DNA from: Liolophura sinensis
Taxonomy: Eukaryota; Mollusca; Polyplacophora; Chitonida; Chitonidae
Length of the DNA stretch: 64,000 bases
NCBI RefSeq assembly: GCF_032854445.1
Contig: NC_088302.1
Coordinates: forward strand, 42,164,191 to 42,228,190
Direction of reading: 5' to 3'
Shown here: one piece after another, positions 13,352 through 24,924 of the stretch
Layout of the letters: each line of letters begins with the position of its first letter
How positions within the stretch are numbered: the stretch's first letter is position 1
Notes under the pieces: generated by a model
The model's input: the letters and a program-made list of their open reading frames with translations, nothing else
Databases searched by the model: none
Told to the model about the DNA's origin: nothing
Program-made: the position numbers and the translations under genes

Positions 13352-14045
13352 AATTTTTAGACATATATTTCCTCACCATTTTTTCATGGCACGTAGAAAT
13401 AGAAATCCGCCAGGTGCACGTGCCATTTTTCGAACACGGGTGAGCGTACTTGATAATTCGCTACTGTACATGTTTGCACGACTCTTACCGGACGCGCGCG
13501 AATGGCGAAAATTCCTCTTTTGCACCTTTAGAAAGAAGTTTTTCCTTAACTGTGACAACGATGACAAAAAAGAATGTTTTTTTTTGTATCTTTGTCATCA
13601 AAAAGAATTATAGAGAAAGTATGGCATGAGTTATATGTATATATGTTTTTTTAAAAAAGGTTTGTCTTTGTATATTTTGATTCAACACAGATATTTGAAG
13701 TCTTGGAGATTTCACCGGAGTCTGTTAATTCGTATTTGTTGTTTTGATTAAATCAGAAAGAAAACATAAAAATAAAGCATCTGTAGAAAATACCTTAACC
13801 TTTTTACATGATGAAATATGGTGAATGTAGAAAGTGGACAATATTACTAATGTGTGTGTTTTGCTCATTCTGCACATTACTGACCTGTCAGTATACCTAA
13901 CAAGTCCACTCCGTTTTTGCTCATGACGCCAGAGTATTTGCATCGTACGAAAAAGTCTACAGTGTTACAGCCAAACTAGGCATATTTATTTGTTATTCCG
14001 ACTCGACCTCAACGAAAGAAGATATCTTACCCACCGAGGACACAT

Positions 14046-14994
14046 GAAGAGTTCATACGCAAAAGCAGATAAATCCATTTTTTCCATTTTGATAGATTTC
14101 TTGTTTTCTGATCGTCATATTTTCACAAGTCTTGGTAAAACATTACCTATTGTAAATTTAAGAGTGCAACCCATGTAGTAAACAGCAACATTATCAAAAA
14201 TCTAGCTTTGAGAAATAATAGGTAAACTTAACTTCTAGTGTCTGTTTCATGTCAGAAACATACAAATCCAGATAAATCCACATTTTCGTCGATTTTTAAC
14301 AGTTTAAACAATACACAATGGCATTAATTAGTTTAATTATTAATGTTGAATTATTTTCTTTTTCGAGGGCGGTGAATGAGAGCTTCCGGTACCCTCTTAG
14401 CAAAGTTTGTCGAGAGCTAGCTTCCTTTCCAGTGAGTGTGTGAGTGAATGAATGGTGTTTAACGTCGTGTTCAGAGAGAAGCTGCGACGCACACACAATG
14501 GTTGTTGTGGTTACAAAATATCACAGGCGTTTTCTCATCCCCACTATGACGAACCCTTTTCGCTATCGCTCGAGCAGATTTCCCTGGCAGCCGCTTTTGC
14601 TTCCGTCCTCTTGGGGACTGAATGACTTGCTCAAGGATATCATCGACGTTTTCCATTATCCACGCAGTTTATGTTACTTTAGAAGCGACTTGTGTTGTCA
14701 AACGGTCACACGCCGGCCAAACATGTGCGCTGCCATTTTGTACAAAACTGCAACACACGTGACCTCAATTCAACCCGCTGAGTGGCTGAACGGATATATG
14801 GGGAGTTGTTAAAAATAGATCGTGGCGCTTATCGCTTTTTGAAAACAATCGTTATATTTTGCTGCTCGACAGAAGGGCTTTTGCAGGAAAACTGACTTCA
14901 CAGACAAGAAGGGGACGGTTCGAACTGTGTAGAGGCATGCTAACGTTAAATTTACCCAGAATGGCGTTTATCGGTTTTTGCGTATGAAGTCTTC
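14046..14994. mobile_element. 949-bp non-autonomous TIR DNA transposon in unit D
   Basis: Terminal inverted repeats of 19 bp with one mismatch lie at 14046-14064 (GAAGAGTTCATACGCAAAA) and 14976-14994, flanked by a direct ACAT at 14042-14045 and 14995-14998. Units A, B and C have the uninterrupted site CCGAGGACACATAGAGATC (around 70-90, 4340 and 8610), which proves insertion after duplication from the ancestral unit. No transposase frame is visible. Near 14440-14480 there is a GTGAGTGAATGAATGGTGTTTAACG stretch, in pieces typical of a SINE tail, so the element may carry a nested SINE remnant. The superfamily is not clear from a 4-bp target duplication alone. Confidence 0.88.
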
Positions 14995-16120
14995 ACATAG
15001 AGATCATCTTATCACGTGAATGTAAAGATTGTAATTTCTAGCGACCAGACACACGAGGTACAGGTTCAATTCAAGCCTTCAACAGGGGATTTGCACAGAT
15101 CCCTCCCCTCTCAATGTTTTTATACAGGCCTTGGTGAAAAATGTAGTCAAGGGAGCTCTTTTGGCTGTTTGCGGTGTCTTACCTTCGCTTAAGACCTTTG
15201 CCTTCCATCAAAATGGGCTTAAAATCGGCACAACGCAGGTGGACAGTTCCTCTTTAAATTGGTAAAAGTCTCTCCCCCACCCATAGAACTGATCGTAAAA
15301 GTGAAGAAATGAAATCGGGTGTATGACGTTCAACATGAATCTGTCAATGGATGGATCCATTGTCAATCATTGTAAGATCACCTCCTGGATGTGTCCGCAT
15401 AGTTATCAAGCCTATTTGCCTAGTTACTGAATTACACCTACAGCAATAAATTATCGCTCAGTTGGCTTCATTACATATACATCTGTAATCTTCTCTTGTC
15501 CGTGCACATTACCGAGAAGACACCTTGATCTCTCAATATACGAGGCATTTATTTTCTTCTTACAACGAGTAATCGTCGTATTTTGGGCTTTTTTTTTTGG
15601 TCTTCCATTGAGATATATGACATTAATGTTTGTATGGTTGGTGGACTACATTAACTGTGATGAGGAAGTTTTATTGTACTTAAATCTCTCGGGAACACAC
15701 GTGATTTGGGTCTGGGGTCAACCAATGAGAGAATTACCCAGATGGTTAGATTTGGAAGCACTTTTTATCCTGAGTTTGGGTAATTCGGAAACATCTGAAT
15801 GCTATCTTAGATAAGAAAATCCCCATGTTGAAGACATGACGACAAGTCCCAGGGCTTTACTTCATCGACAGTCGTACAGACGTGGAAATTATACATTTGA
15901 AACATTGCAAACTGTCACTACGTTTGCAACTGAATTCTGATGCACCAAGAGCACTTCTTAATGTGTTTCGTGGAAACGTGAAAACGAAGTCTTCATTATG
16001 TTTTGTATAAGAATGTGATACTTGTATAAGTTTCAAGAACTCATCAAAGGCATTCGTAGGCCTACTGTGTAAGGAACTGGGCTTAACAGTACTTTACGGA
16101 CATTCGCTGTAACCGCAAAC

Positions 16121-17257
16121 ATGAATTACTCTACAAATGGCTCCACTGAGGAGAACGTAACGTTCTCCAGCACGACGACAGAAATCTTGGATCAGTCAGA
16201 AGACGCGACTTCCCAGGACCCGCGGATAGTGGCATCCGACAACATATGGAAGGTTTGTTCTCCAATTCTGATTCTGTTAGGCACTATTGGAAACAGTGTC
16301 TCCATTGCTGTCCTTTGCCGGAAATCTATTTGGAAGATCTCCTCCTCTCCGTACCTGGTGGTCCTCGGTGTGGCCGACCTATTCGTCTTGTGGACAGGTC
16401 TCCTCAGACAATGGCTCAGGTTCTTGGTGAACATAGACATTCGGGATTTGTCCCCCGTCATCTGTAAACTTCAAATTTTTTGCCTGTACACCGTCACCGA
16501 CTTCTCCGCCTGGACTCTTGTGGCAGTAACGGTGGAGAGGTTCATATTTGTTTGCTTCCCGTTTAAGGCCAAGAGCGTTTGTACTCGAAGGAGGACCACT
16601 TTCACTCTGGTTCTAATTCTGATAGCTCTTGCTCTCGTAAACTCCCACTTGTTGTACGGCTATGATTTTGTCTACGACGAGCCATCTGTCAATGACGGCG
16701 ACCCGCCAGCCCTTATCCCCTACTGTGGCCACATTAATGACGACTATTCCATGTTCTTCGACGAAATCTGGCCTTGGCTTGACATATCGGTTTTCTCACT
16801 GGTGCCTTTCAGTATAATTGCCATTTGTAATATCTCCATCATCACCAAAATCGCCCGTTCCCTATTCCGGAACAAGGTAGCGGCCAACAGTGCCGGTGAG
16901 GGTGACAATCGGGTGAAGCCTTCCTCCATGACGGCCTTGCTACTTTCCCTTAACACCGTATTTCTTGTCACCACGGCTCCTGTTTGTATTTACTACATTG
17001 GTTTACCCGAGTGGACGCGCACAGCAACTTCCGAAGAGGACATGCAGTTGGACTTATGGTTCGCCATCGTCCATCAACTAATGTATCTCAACAACTCGGT
17101 CAATTTTCTGTTTTATTGTATAAGTGGACAAAAGTTCAGAAGAGAACTGAGATCCATGTGCGGACAGAGAAGCGCTACTGGAACGATAGCTACTGAATCC
17201 TTCGGACGAACAGGTGTCTCGGTCATCCCTTTAAGGGAGCACACTAACGCAGGATGA
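16121..17257 (+). CDS. Class A (rhodopsin-type) GPCR, array copy D (divergent)
   Basis: A 378-residue paralogue and the most diverged of the four. It keeps the TM1 GNSV, TM2 VADL, the ERF motif, the TM3-ECL2 cysteine pair and NSVNFLFY. It has eight extra residues in extracellular loop 2: between VYDEP and ALIPYCGH it inserts SVNDGDPP, just before the disulphide cysteine, in a loop that commonly shapes the ligand pocket of peptide receptors. Other changes include DDYSMFFDEIWPW for DNYSMFFYQIWPW and MQLDLWFAIVHQL before TM7. The start context CCGCAAACATG is conserved. The 5' flank matches the other units only in parts and is interrupted by the 949-bp transposon about 1.1 kb upstream. Ligand unknown. 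Confidence 0.92.
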   Translation: MNYSTNGSTEENVTFSSTTTEILDQSEDATSQDPRIVASDNIWKVCSPILILLGTIGNSVSIAVLCRKSIWKISSSPYLVVLGVADLFVLWTGLLRQWLRFLVNIDIRDLSPVICKLQIFCLYTVTDFSAWTLVAVTVERFIFVCFPFKAKSVCTRRRTTFTLVLILIALALVNSHLLYGYDFVYDEPSVNDGDPPALIPYCGHINDDYSMFFDEIWPWLDISVFSLVPFSIIAICNISIITKIARSLFRNKVAANSAGEGDNRVKPSSMTALLLSLNTVFLVTTAPVCIYYIGLPEWTRTATSEEDMQLDLWFAIVHQLMYLNNSVNFLFYCISGQKFRRELRSMCGQRSATGTIATESFGRTGVSVIPLREHTNAG

Positions 17258-17515
17258 CTCACATGCAATCTGGAGCCATTAAAGTTTTCGTCTCATCACT
17301 GCTTGAACCCACAACCGTTACAATGGACACATTGGTTTATATTTCTTAAGGGTATCAATGAGAGGGCTACTGGGGTTCTTTTATTATCATAAAAATCACA
17401 CGCATTAGTGTTTAAGTTTTTGTGCATGTTTGCATATGTCGCTCTGCTTGTAATCACAAAGGGGTTATTTGAGCGTGAAAATATTTGTCATGTCCGACAT
17501 TGGTATATAGCACTT

Positions 17516-20462
17516 GTAGACCTCAGAGCCGTTTCAAATCGATAATCGCAGTCGAAATGAGAGAAGCAATTATAAATTTTCAACGATTCAACAGAGAAAT
17601 AAGTCGTGATTGCACAGTAAGCCTATTGACCGGTTCTGGATCGTGTGGTATGCATGAAAGAGGCCCAGAAACCGCAGTAATGTGCTGCAAACGGCTGATA
17701 CCGTGTGGAAATATAATCTTGATATCGACCATAATGGTCGCAAGCCATAGTACATGCAATTATGAGCTTTGCCGTGATGCATTGCATCAGTACGGTAAGC
17801 CTACGACGTGGCTGCTGTTCACCAATATGCAATCACCAACCACACAGTACTGTAAGGTTTTCGCAAAGTATGTTATGTGGCTGTCATGCAGCGGTTACTT
17901 TTCTGCTCTGCACTGTGAAGGGTTGCTGTGTCGTGCTGTTTAGAAGGCACGAATTCTTTCAAGTAAGTTTTTGCTTAAGTCAGTGAGAAAACGAAACTTG
18001 CATGGGCCAAAGTTTTCACAGTTTGGCATAATGTTGCTAATTAGCTTATCAGCATCGCGCAGTGTTATTTATAATAAACAATCAAAGAAAAAACACCCCC
18101 CCCCCCAAAAAAAAAACAAAAAAAAACGGTATATCATGCACAGATCAGTGCTGCGCATATAAGTCAAAAAAATAAAATGGACATAAGATGGGCACGCTTG
18201 CACAAAGAGACCGCAGCTACGATCCTAAAGTTGAGTTAACAATTAATTGTAAAAGTACGTTGCGACGCTTGCATCGAGGAATTGTAAGGCCATTGTAAAT
18301 TGTGAAGTCACAATCCCGTTCGCAGGCAAAATCTGACCCCTACATAAAAACATTATACCAGTCAATAATTTCTCTTGCCCCTCATGTTCAAAAGACTTCC
18401 ACATCATGATTCAGCAGTTAACATGTGAAAAAATGCTCGTAACATCTTTTTTGAACCAACTACATTGTACATCTTTACAAAACCGAGTCTAAGTAACAGT
18501 ATCCCTATAAAGCAAGTATTTGTACTTAACGTTAATTTTGGAGCCATTGTAAATATTTACAACTGTGTCTGACTGTAGATCCTGATTGTAAATTACAGCT
18601 ATTTTTGCTTACAACACACATTCGTGCAAGAGTGTGTCGACTGCAAAGTAAGGTTACGATCGTGATCAGTCAGTTTAGGCTTACGATCCCTTTGTGCAGG
18701 CGGCTGTTCCATCCAGATGAGTGATGGAGAACTGTGAATTTGTTCCGTCAGCGTCCAACAGACCGAGCAAGAGTACATATTCAGTGGCATGACAAGGAGA
18801 CATTTGCACATCGAACTTCATGGACAGTTCACAACCTTCCCGAAAATTACATGACTTTAAGTTAGGAAAAAGGAATCTGAAAAAAAAACTCCTTTTGCCA
18901 GGTTAAATACAAGTCATTCATTCGAAGCCGGAGAAAAATTTTCGTGGAGACCAATCGTGCTACATGTATGTGGAAAAAAAAGAAAACACGAAATGCTCTT
19001 TTTTGTTGTTCACATGATTTCTTGAACATCATAGTTGCTAGTGTTTTTCATTTCTTCACCAATCAATACGATCAATTTGTTTCCCCATGGAACATTTTAG
19101 GTGTTGATAAAGTCATTTTTGTAAATAGAAAAGATCATAGCACCTGTCAAGCGTTGGCTAGTGCCCCAACATTTCCCGACTAGTAGGTCATGACGTTCCT
19201 TTGTGGACACGACCTAGTAGAAGTGTAGTTCTGTACGAAAAGAAATCACTTTCCGCTACCCTTGCGTTTGCCCTTCGACTATGAATGAGAGCTTTTTGCT
19301 CCATGTAGTACCCTCTGCCAAGGGAGATGCACGCGTTATATTTGGTTGTGATCCATATCTAGGACATTTTTAAACTATCGATTGTTCACTATTATAAAAT
19401 ACGACACCAGCTCAGAGTAGTGTCCCTTTGTCAGATCCCGCTTTAGCTGTGGATGTGCTCACATTTATTTCAAATTTACATCAGGTAAGGACGCTAATTA
19501 CCTACACATGTACATAGACCAGACATATGAGAACTTTTCAAGAAACAGCCAACTAACATTATTAAAGATACCCAATTTTCAGTTTCAAATCTAGCCCACT
19601 CCACCGAACACAATTAACGTGCCAGCGGGTAAGACATACGCGTCTGTTATTATAAATGTAATTGCATTGTGTTTGTCGCGGTTGCTTTCGCCTGTAACTA
19701 TGTATTGTAATAAAATCATACTCTCCAAAGAAAAGAGGACATCGCGTTTACACTAGTTTTATTTACTAGACTTAAGCTTTTCCATTAGCCATGTGACTAA
19801 CGACTGATTTACGTCAATCTATTACTCGACCTACATTTAAGAGATATTTCATTGCAAAACGCTCTTCTGATGGCACCATTACATTTAATCATAGGTGACT
19901 ACTACTTCAATTTCCAACTCACATGCATTATGCTTCACTTGTCTACGCCGTAAACAAGACTATTTCTAGAGTATTTCCAATAGTCTCATATCATAGTACG
20001 GACAGAAAAGAAAGACCCAGGGTATCGATCGAATATAAAACCAGAGCCGAGCAAACGGGAACTGGATGGATCCACTCAGTGCTACTTACTCGTACATTAG
20101 TACTTAGGACAGGTAGTTTCTTTTAGAACATCACTCTGACAATAGGGAAATCACTATACATCTAACTCTAACCGCAGAAATCTCTGTCTGTCCTTTGATT
20201 CTGTCCGTTCATCGGATGGAGTGCATACTTATTGGCTGTATTTGTGTGGACTATAAGAAGTCCAGCCAGACTTCTCAGATCTCCAAAACGGCATAGTGAC
20301 TGATCATTAGCTGTCGATGAATACTGTATAAGAATAATAGATGCACGACATTTACACCGTGGGACAACAATATTAATATTTCTCTCTTGCACATTCTTCT
20401 ACAAAGGGAGAATAGTTTGCTTTCAATGTAACGACTCCGTTTATAATACTCGTATATAGAAC
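17516..20462. other. Gene-poor flank of unit D
   Basis: No protein gene is supported. An open stretch at 17485-17943 has no family resemblance. From about 19340 to 20300 the DNA aligns to the C-specific block at 11890-13000, so this is old array flank. A poly-C/poly-A run sits near 18098-18127. Confidence 0.6.
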
Positions 20463-20560
20463 GAGACCGCTTCGGTGGCCTAATAGTTAGACCTTCCGCC
20501 TCGTGGTCGGAAGACCAAGAATAACTGCGAATCTTAATGAAGACAACCACCATGAATCGG
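20463..20560 (+). mobile_element. SINE head, tRNA-related (family 2)
   Basis: GCTTCGGTGGCCTAATAGTT followed by a CCTTCCGCCTCGTGGTCGGAAG stem-like pair resembles the tRNA-like head (A-box type) of the family-2 elements found elsewhere in the window. The body downstream is too diverged to delimit. Confidence 0.45.
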
Positions 20561-20839
20561 ACTCAGTGCGGACGTAGGCATGGAAGTAATAGATTATTAC
20601 CAATAGGGCAAGTTTAACACCAGGAGTTTGGTTAAAGGCCACTACGCGGGCCTCAACCCTCTCCATTTAACTTTCAAACTTGAAGCGACGCTCTCAGTCG
20701 AGTTTTGAAGAGTTTATTCATCATGACACAATTAACAATCCAGGGATCGTGTAGATATACACTTGCATGAATGAAGGCGTTGCTATAAATAATCATGGCT
20801 TATCACATATGCTTCTCACATTGGAAAAGAAATGTTATT

Positions 20840-20953
20840 CCAGGAATTTCATTAATACGATTGCGGCTGGCATTATGTTGGGAATAAACCGAACAGAGCC
20901 TTAGGCAAACCCACGACCTTCCGCAAGTTGCTGCAAAACCTTACCACGTATGA
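20840..20953 (-). mobile_element. Diverged SINE body (family 1), reverse orientation
   Basis: Aligns to the family-1 core: TTCATTAATACGA, GCGGCTGGCATTATG, then ACCCACGACCTTCCGCAAGTTG. It lacks the tRNA head and the tail. Confidence 0.65.
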
Positions 20954-21089
20954 CCTAATAATCTGTAAATAACAATATAAACACCAATGCAATGTGAACT
21001 GTAAGGCTAAGTACAATGTAACAGGGATGGTTACGACCGCCTGAAGGAAAACCACAGGAGTGTGGCCCCTGTATTAATCTTACTTCCCA

Positions 21090-24000
21090 CAAAAATGATC
21101 GTTATAGTATATATACACGCTGGATGATAAAGCTCTCTGCTTAGATCAGTTGCTGTCTTTATCTTCCCGCCAGTATACATACACAAGGCTTCCTCTGGAT
21201 CAGTATTTTTTTTAGCCAGTCACTTTAGCCAGTCATCAGACTTTGTAGCCAATACAATTTTTCTTTAGCCATACTTTTTAGTGGCCTTGACTTAATCTTT
21301 GTGATCTTCAGATGACTGAATGGGAGCAGTATCTATGACACATGGTGGTCTTCATCTGTAATTCGTTTTTATTTGCCTTGGTATAGCTGCTAGAATCAAG
21401 TTTGGTCTCTTCCAGCTATATCTGGAGTTTACCCCATACCACACTTGGAACAATTGCCCTCAAAATAATGCAGTGTTTTTGTTTTTTGAAAAAAAAAAAT
21501 AAACATTTTTTCAATTAATCTGTGTAGGGTCCTACTAAAATGCAATTTGCTCTATCAGAAAAATTTGTTACAAAATAAATGTATAAATTTAGTTCTAGGG
21601 TGGAAGGGTTAAATTTTTCAAGGGAAGTAACTTCATTTACATGTCTAACACTACCTATATTTATCTCCCTTAATAGTTTTTTTTTTTTAATGTAATTTTT
21701 TCCCTTTAGATTTGCCTATAAAAGGCATCTCCAAAAATGCCAGGATTCTCGTTCATTAGTCAACAAAAATGATTTTCAAGCGTTATCTATAATGTTAGTC
21801 AACTTCCAAGAATGCTGAACCCTCTTTGTAGATTTCTGTCAATTAAAACTTTCAACTATGTTGTTGTTGTTTCGCTGAAATGAAGCCCTTTGAAATAAAA
21901 GTACATGGATTGTTATCATCAGAAATATAGCGACAATACGCATAAAACAACAGAAAACTCTCATGCCTGAAAAGTACTAGGAAAACTTCGCCAGGTAATT
22001 TGTGTATAACGTTTGTACATTTTCTTAGGTAAATAAATTCATCACCAAAAATATTCCCCTATTTTCGAACTTTCGAACCATTTCAAAAAATTGTTCTAAA
22101 TTTGCGTCAATGGCAAATGACAATGCTTGGCATCAAAATGCTGGAAATTGTCTAAGCTTTGGGCAGGTATGAGTTTTACTGATGAAAGTTTGGAATTCTG
22201 GGTGAGAGGACACAAGGAGATATGTGGTTATTAGGATGTGAGTGACGTCCTCTTTGAGCTGCTAGGCACCCCTCCCAGCTGCCGGCAGAGAAAGGTCCAG
22301 ATTTTGACGGTCAACCTATGTCAAGCTTTATATGGCTTTTTCCTCACAGGCTGGGTCAGGTATGCACCAAAGCTTATTGGCCACGGAATGTTTGGGGCTG
22401 AGCTACAGCACTAAACATTAACACTGTCGCTTATGGAAAATTGATGGGGGTCTGTGGCCATTTCCACCTCTTCAGCAGCCAGTATATATTCTCGAGTAAA
22501 TAATTTTGTGGCCAAAAACTTTCGCCATTTCCCTGATTTTACTGCCAGTCCAAATTTTTACTCGCAACTGGCGACAATGGCGAATGCCAGCGGAAGCCCT
22601 GCATCCACGCTGGATGATTAAAGCTTTCCGCTTAGATCAGTTGCTCTCTTTATCTTCCTGCTAGTGTACATACACACAGGATGATAAATCGCTCTGCTTA
22701 GATCACTTAGTGTCTTATCTTCACCTCTGCATCCTGATCAATGCCAGTATACATACACTCTCAATGATGAAGATCTCTCTGTCATACATGTCCCACTGTT
22801 AGATCAGTTACTGTCTTATCTTCTCCGTGGTGGCTCGTCAGTGACAGTAATCATACACCCTGTAAACATGTTCACACACTCTGCATGATGAAGTTCTCTC
22901 TGTATGCATGTACATACACTCCATATGTTGAAGTCCTCTCTGTATATATACAGTAAGTCCTACTGTTAGATCAGTTACTGTGTTATCTCCCCCTCAGTGA
23001 CTTGCTCAGGGACAGTATACACAGTTCTCTCTATATACACATACATACACTCTGTATGACGAAGTTTTCTCTGTATACCGGTATATACACCCTGTATGAC
23101 GAAACTGTCCCTGTATGCATGTATATACACTCTGTATGATGAAGCTCTTTCTGTATGCGTGTAGACTGTATGATGAAACTGTCTCTGTATGCATGTACAT
23201 ACACTCTGTATGATGAAACTGTCCCTGTATGCATGTATATACACTCTGTATGATGAAGCTCTTTCTGTATGCGTGTAGACTGTATGATGAAACTGTCTCT
23301 GTATGCATGTACATACACTCTGTATGATGAAACTGTCCCTGTATGCATGTATATACACTCTGTATGATGAAGCTCTTTCTGTATGCGTGTAGACTGTATG
23401 ATGAAACTGTCTCTGTATGCATGTACATACACTCTGTATGATGAAACTGTCTCTGTATGCATGTACATACACTCTGTATGATGAAACTGTCCCTGTATGC
23501 ATGTATATACACTCTGTATGATGAAGCTGCCTCTGTATGATGAAACTGTCCCTGTATGCACGTATATACACTCTGTATGATAAAGCTCTTTCTGTATGCG
23601 TGTAGACTCTGTATGATGAAACTGTCTCTGTATGCATGTATATACACTCTGTATGATGAAACTGTCCCTGTATGCATGTATATACACTCTGTATGATGAA
23701 GCTCTTTCTGTATGCGTGTAGACTGTATGATGAAACTGTCTCTGTATGCATGTACATACACTCTGTATGATGAAACTGTCTCTGTATGCATGTACATACA
23801 CTCTGTATGATGAAGCTCTTTCTGTATCTGTGTAGACTCTGTATGATGAAACTGTCTCTGTATGCATGTACATACACTCTGTATGATGAAACTGTCTCTG
23901 TATGCATGTACATACACTCTGTATGATGAAACTGTCTCTGTATGCATGTACATACACTCTGTATGATGAAACTGTCTCTGTATGCATGTACATACACTCT

Positions 24001-24181
24001 GTATGATGAAACTGTCTCTGTATGCATGTACATACACTCTGTATGATGAAGCTCTTTCTGTGTGCATGTTCATACACTCTGTATGATGAAACTGTCTCTG
24101 TATGCATGTACATACACTCTGTATGATGAAACTGTCTCTGAGTGCATGCACATACACTCTGTATGAAGAAGCTCTCTGTGT
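21090..24181. repeat. Minisatellite field: 40-bp units and diverged 100-bp units
   Basis: From about 23030 to 24180 a 40-bp unit (CTGTATGATGAAACTGTCTC plus TGTATGCATGTACATACACT) repeats some 25-30 times. Between about 23127 and 23480 a higher-order period of 114 bp (40+40+34) is visible: the GAAGCTCTTTCTGTATGCG variant recurs at 23141, 23255 and 23369. Diverged 100-bp-type units occur at 21105-21190 and 22608-23020, with unrelated DNA between. All three minus frames stay open for 350-385 codons because a 40-bp unit without stops rotates through the frames; these are repeat artefacts, not genes. Confidence 0.92.
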
Positions 24182-24790
24182 AATACATGTAGCACTGTTA
24201 GATCAGGTACTATATTATCTTGCCCTCAGTGACCAGGTCAGTGACAGTATACATACACTCTGGATGATGAAGCTCTCTCTGTATACAAGTACTGCTGTTA
24301 GCTCAGTTACTGTCTCATCTTCCCCTCAGCAGCCTGGTCAGTGACAGTATACATACACTCTGGATGATGAAGCTCTCTCTGTATACAGGAACTGCTGTTA
24401 GCTCAGTTACTGTCTCATCTTCCCCTCAGTGACCAGGTCAGTGACAGTATACATACACTCTGGATGATGTAGCTCTCTCTGTATACAAGTACTGCTGTTA
24501 GCTCTGTTACTGTCTCATCTTCCCCTCAGTGACCAGGTCAGTGACAGTATACATACACTCTGGACGATGAAGCTCTCTCTGTATACAAGTACTGCTGTTA
24601 GCTCTGTTACTGTCTCATCTTCCCCTCAGTGACCAGGTCAGTGACAGTATACATACACTCTGGATGATGAAGCTCTCTCTGTATACAAGTACTGCTGTTA
24701 GCTCAGTTACTGTCTCATCTTCCCCTCAGTGACCAGGTCAGTGACAGTATACATACACTCTGGATGATGATACTCTCTCTGTATTCATCT
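24182..24790. repeat. Six copies of a 100-bp tandem unit
   Basis: The landmark GTGACAGTATACATACACTC recurs at 24241, 24341, 24441, 24541, 24641 and 24741, an exact 100-bp spacing. Units differ by a few bases. The unit resembles the TPGS2 3' UTR immediately to the right (24805-24900). Confidence 0.95.
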
Positions 24791-24924
24791 GCGTTACAAC
24801 CCTAGGTCAGTTAATTTTTGTCTGATCTTCAGCTCAGGAGCCTCTCCAAGGACACAGTACACACAGTCTGGGTGTTGAATCTTTCTCCTCTGCTTTCGTA
24901 TCCATACGCCATTAGGACATGCCT

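Larger units (their letters stand above)
1..17515 (+). repeat. Tandem array of four GPCR-bearing units (A-D)
   Basis: Four head-to-tail units of one segment. Taking the sequence at position 1 (TGTTACAGCCAAACTAGG) as the phase, the units run 1-4256 (A), 4257-8527 (B), 8528-13962 (C) and 13963 to about 17515 (D). GPCR start codons lie 4271, 4269 and 6503 bp apart. A and B match almost base for base in coding, 5' and 3' DNA, so that duplication is recent or kept uniform by gene conversion. C differs by scattered substitutions and two large indels. D is most diverged and its 3' similarity fades after about 17515. Position 1 already lies inside a unit, so the array may continue beyond the left edge; that is inference. 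Confidence 0.95.

Noticed and set aside
14444-14812. 122-codon frame inside the 949-bp transposon
   Set aside because: No similarity to any transposase that I recognise; an overlapping opposite frame is equally open.
22975-24188. Three overlapping 352-385-codon open frames on the minus strand
   Set aside because: All three frames are open over a 40-bp tandem repeat without stops; the translations are the same repeat read in rotation. No start context or exon support.
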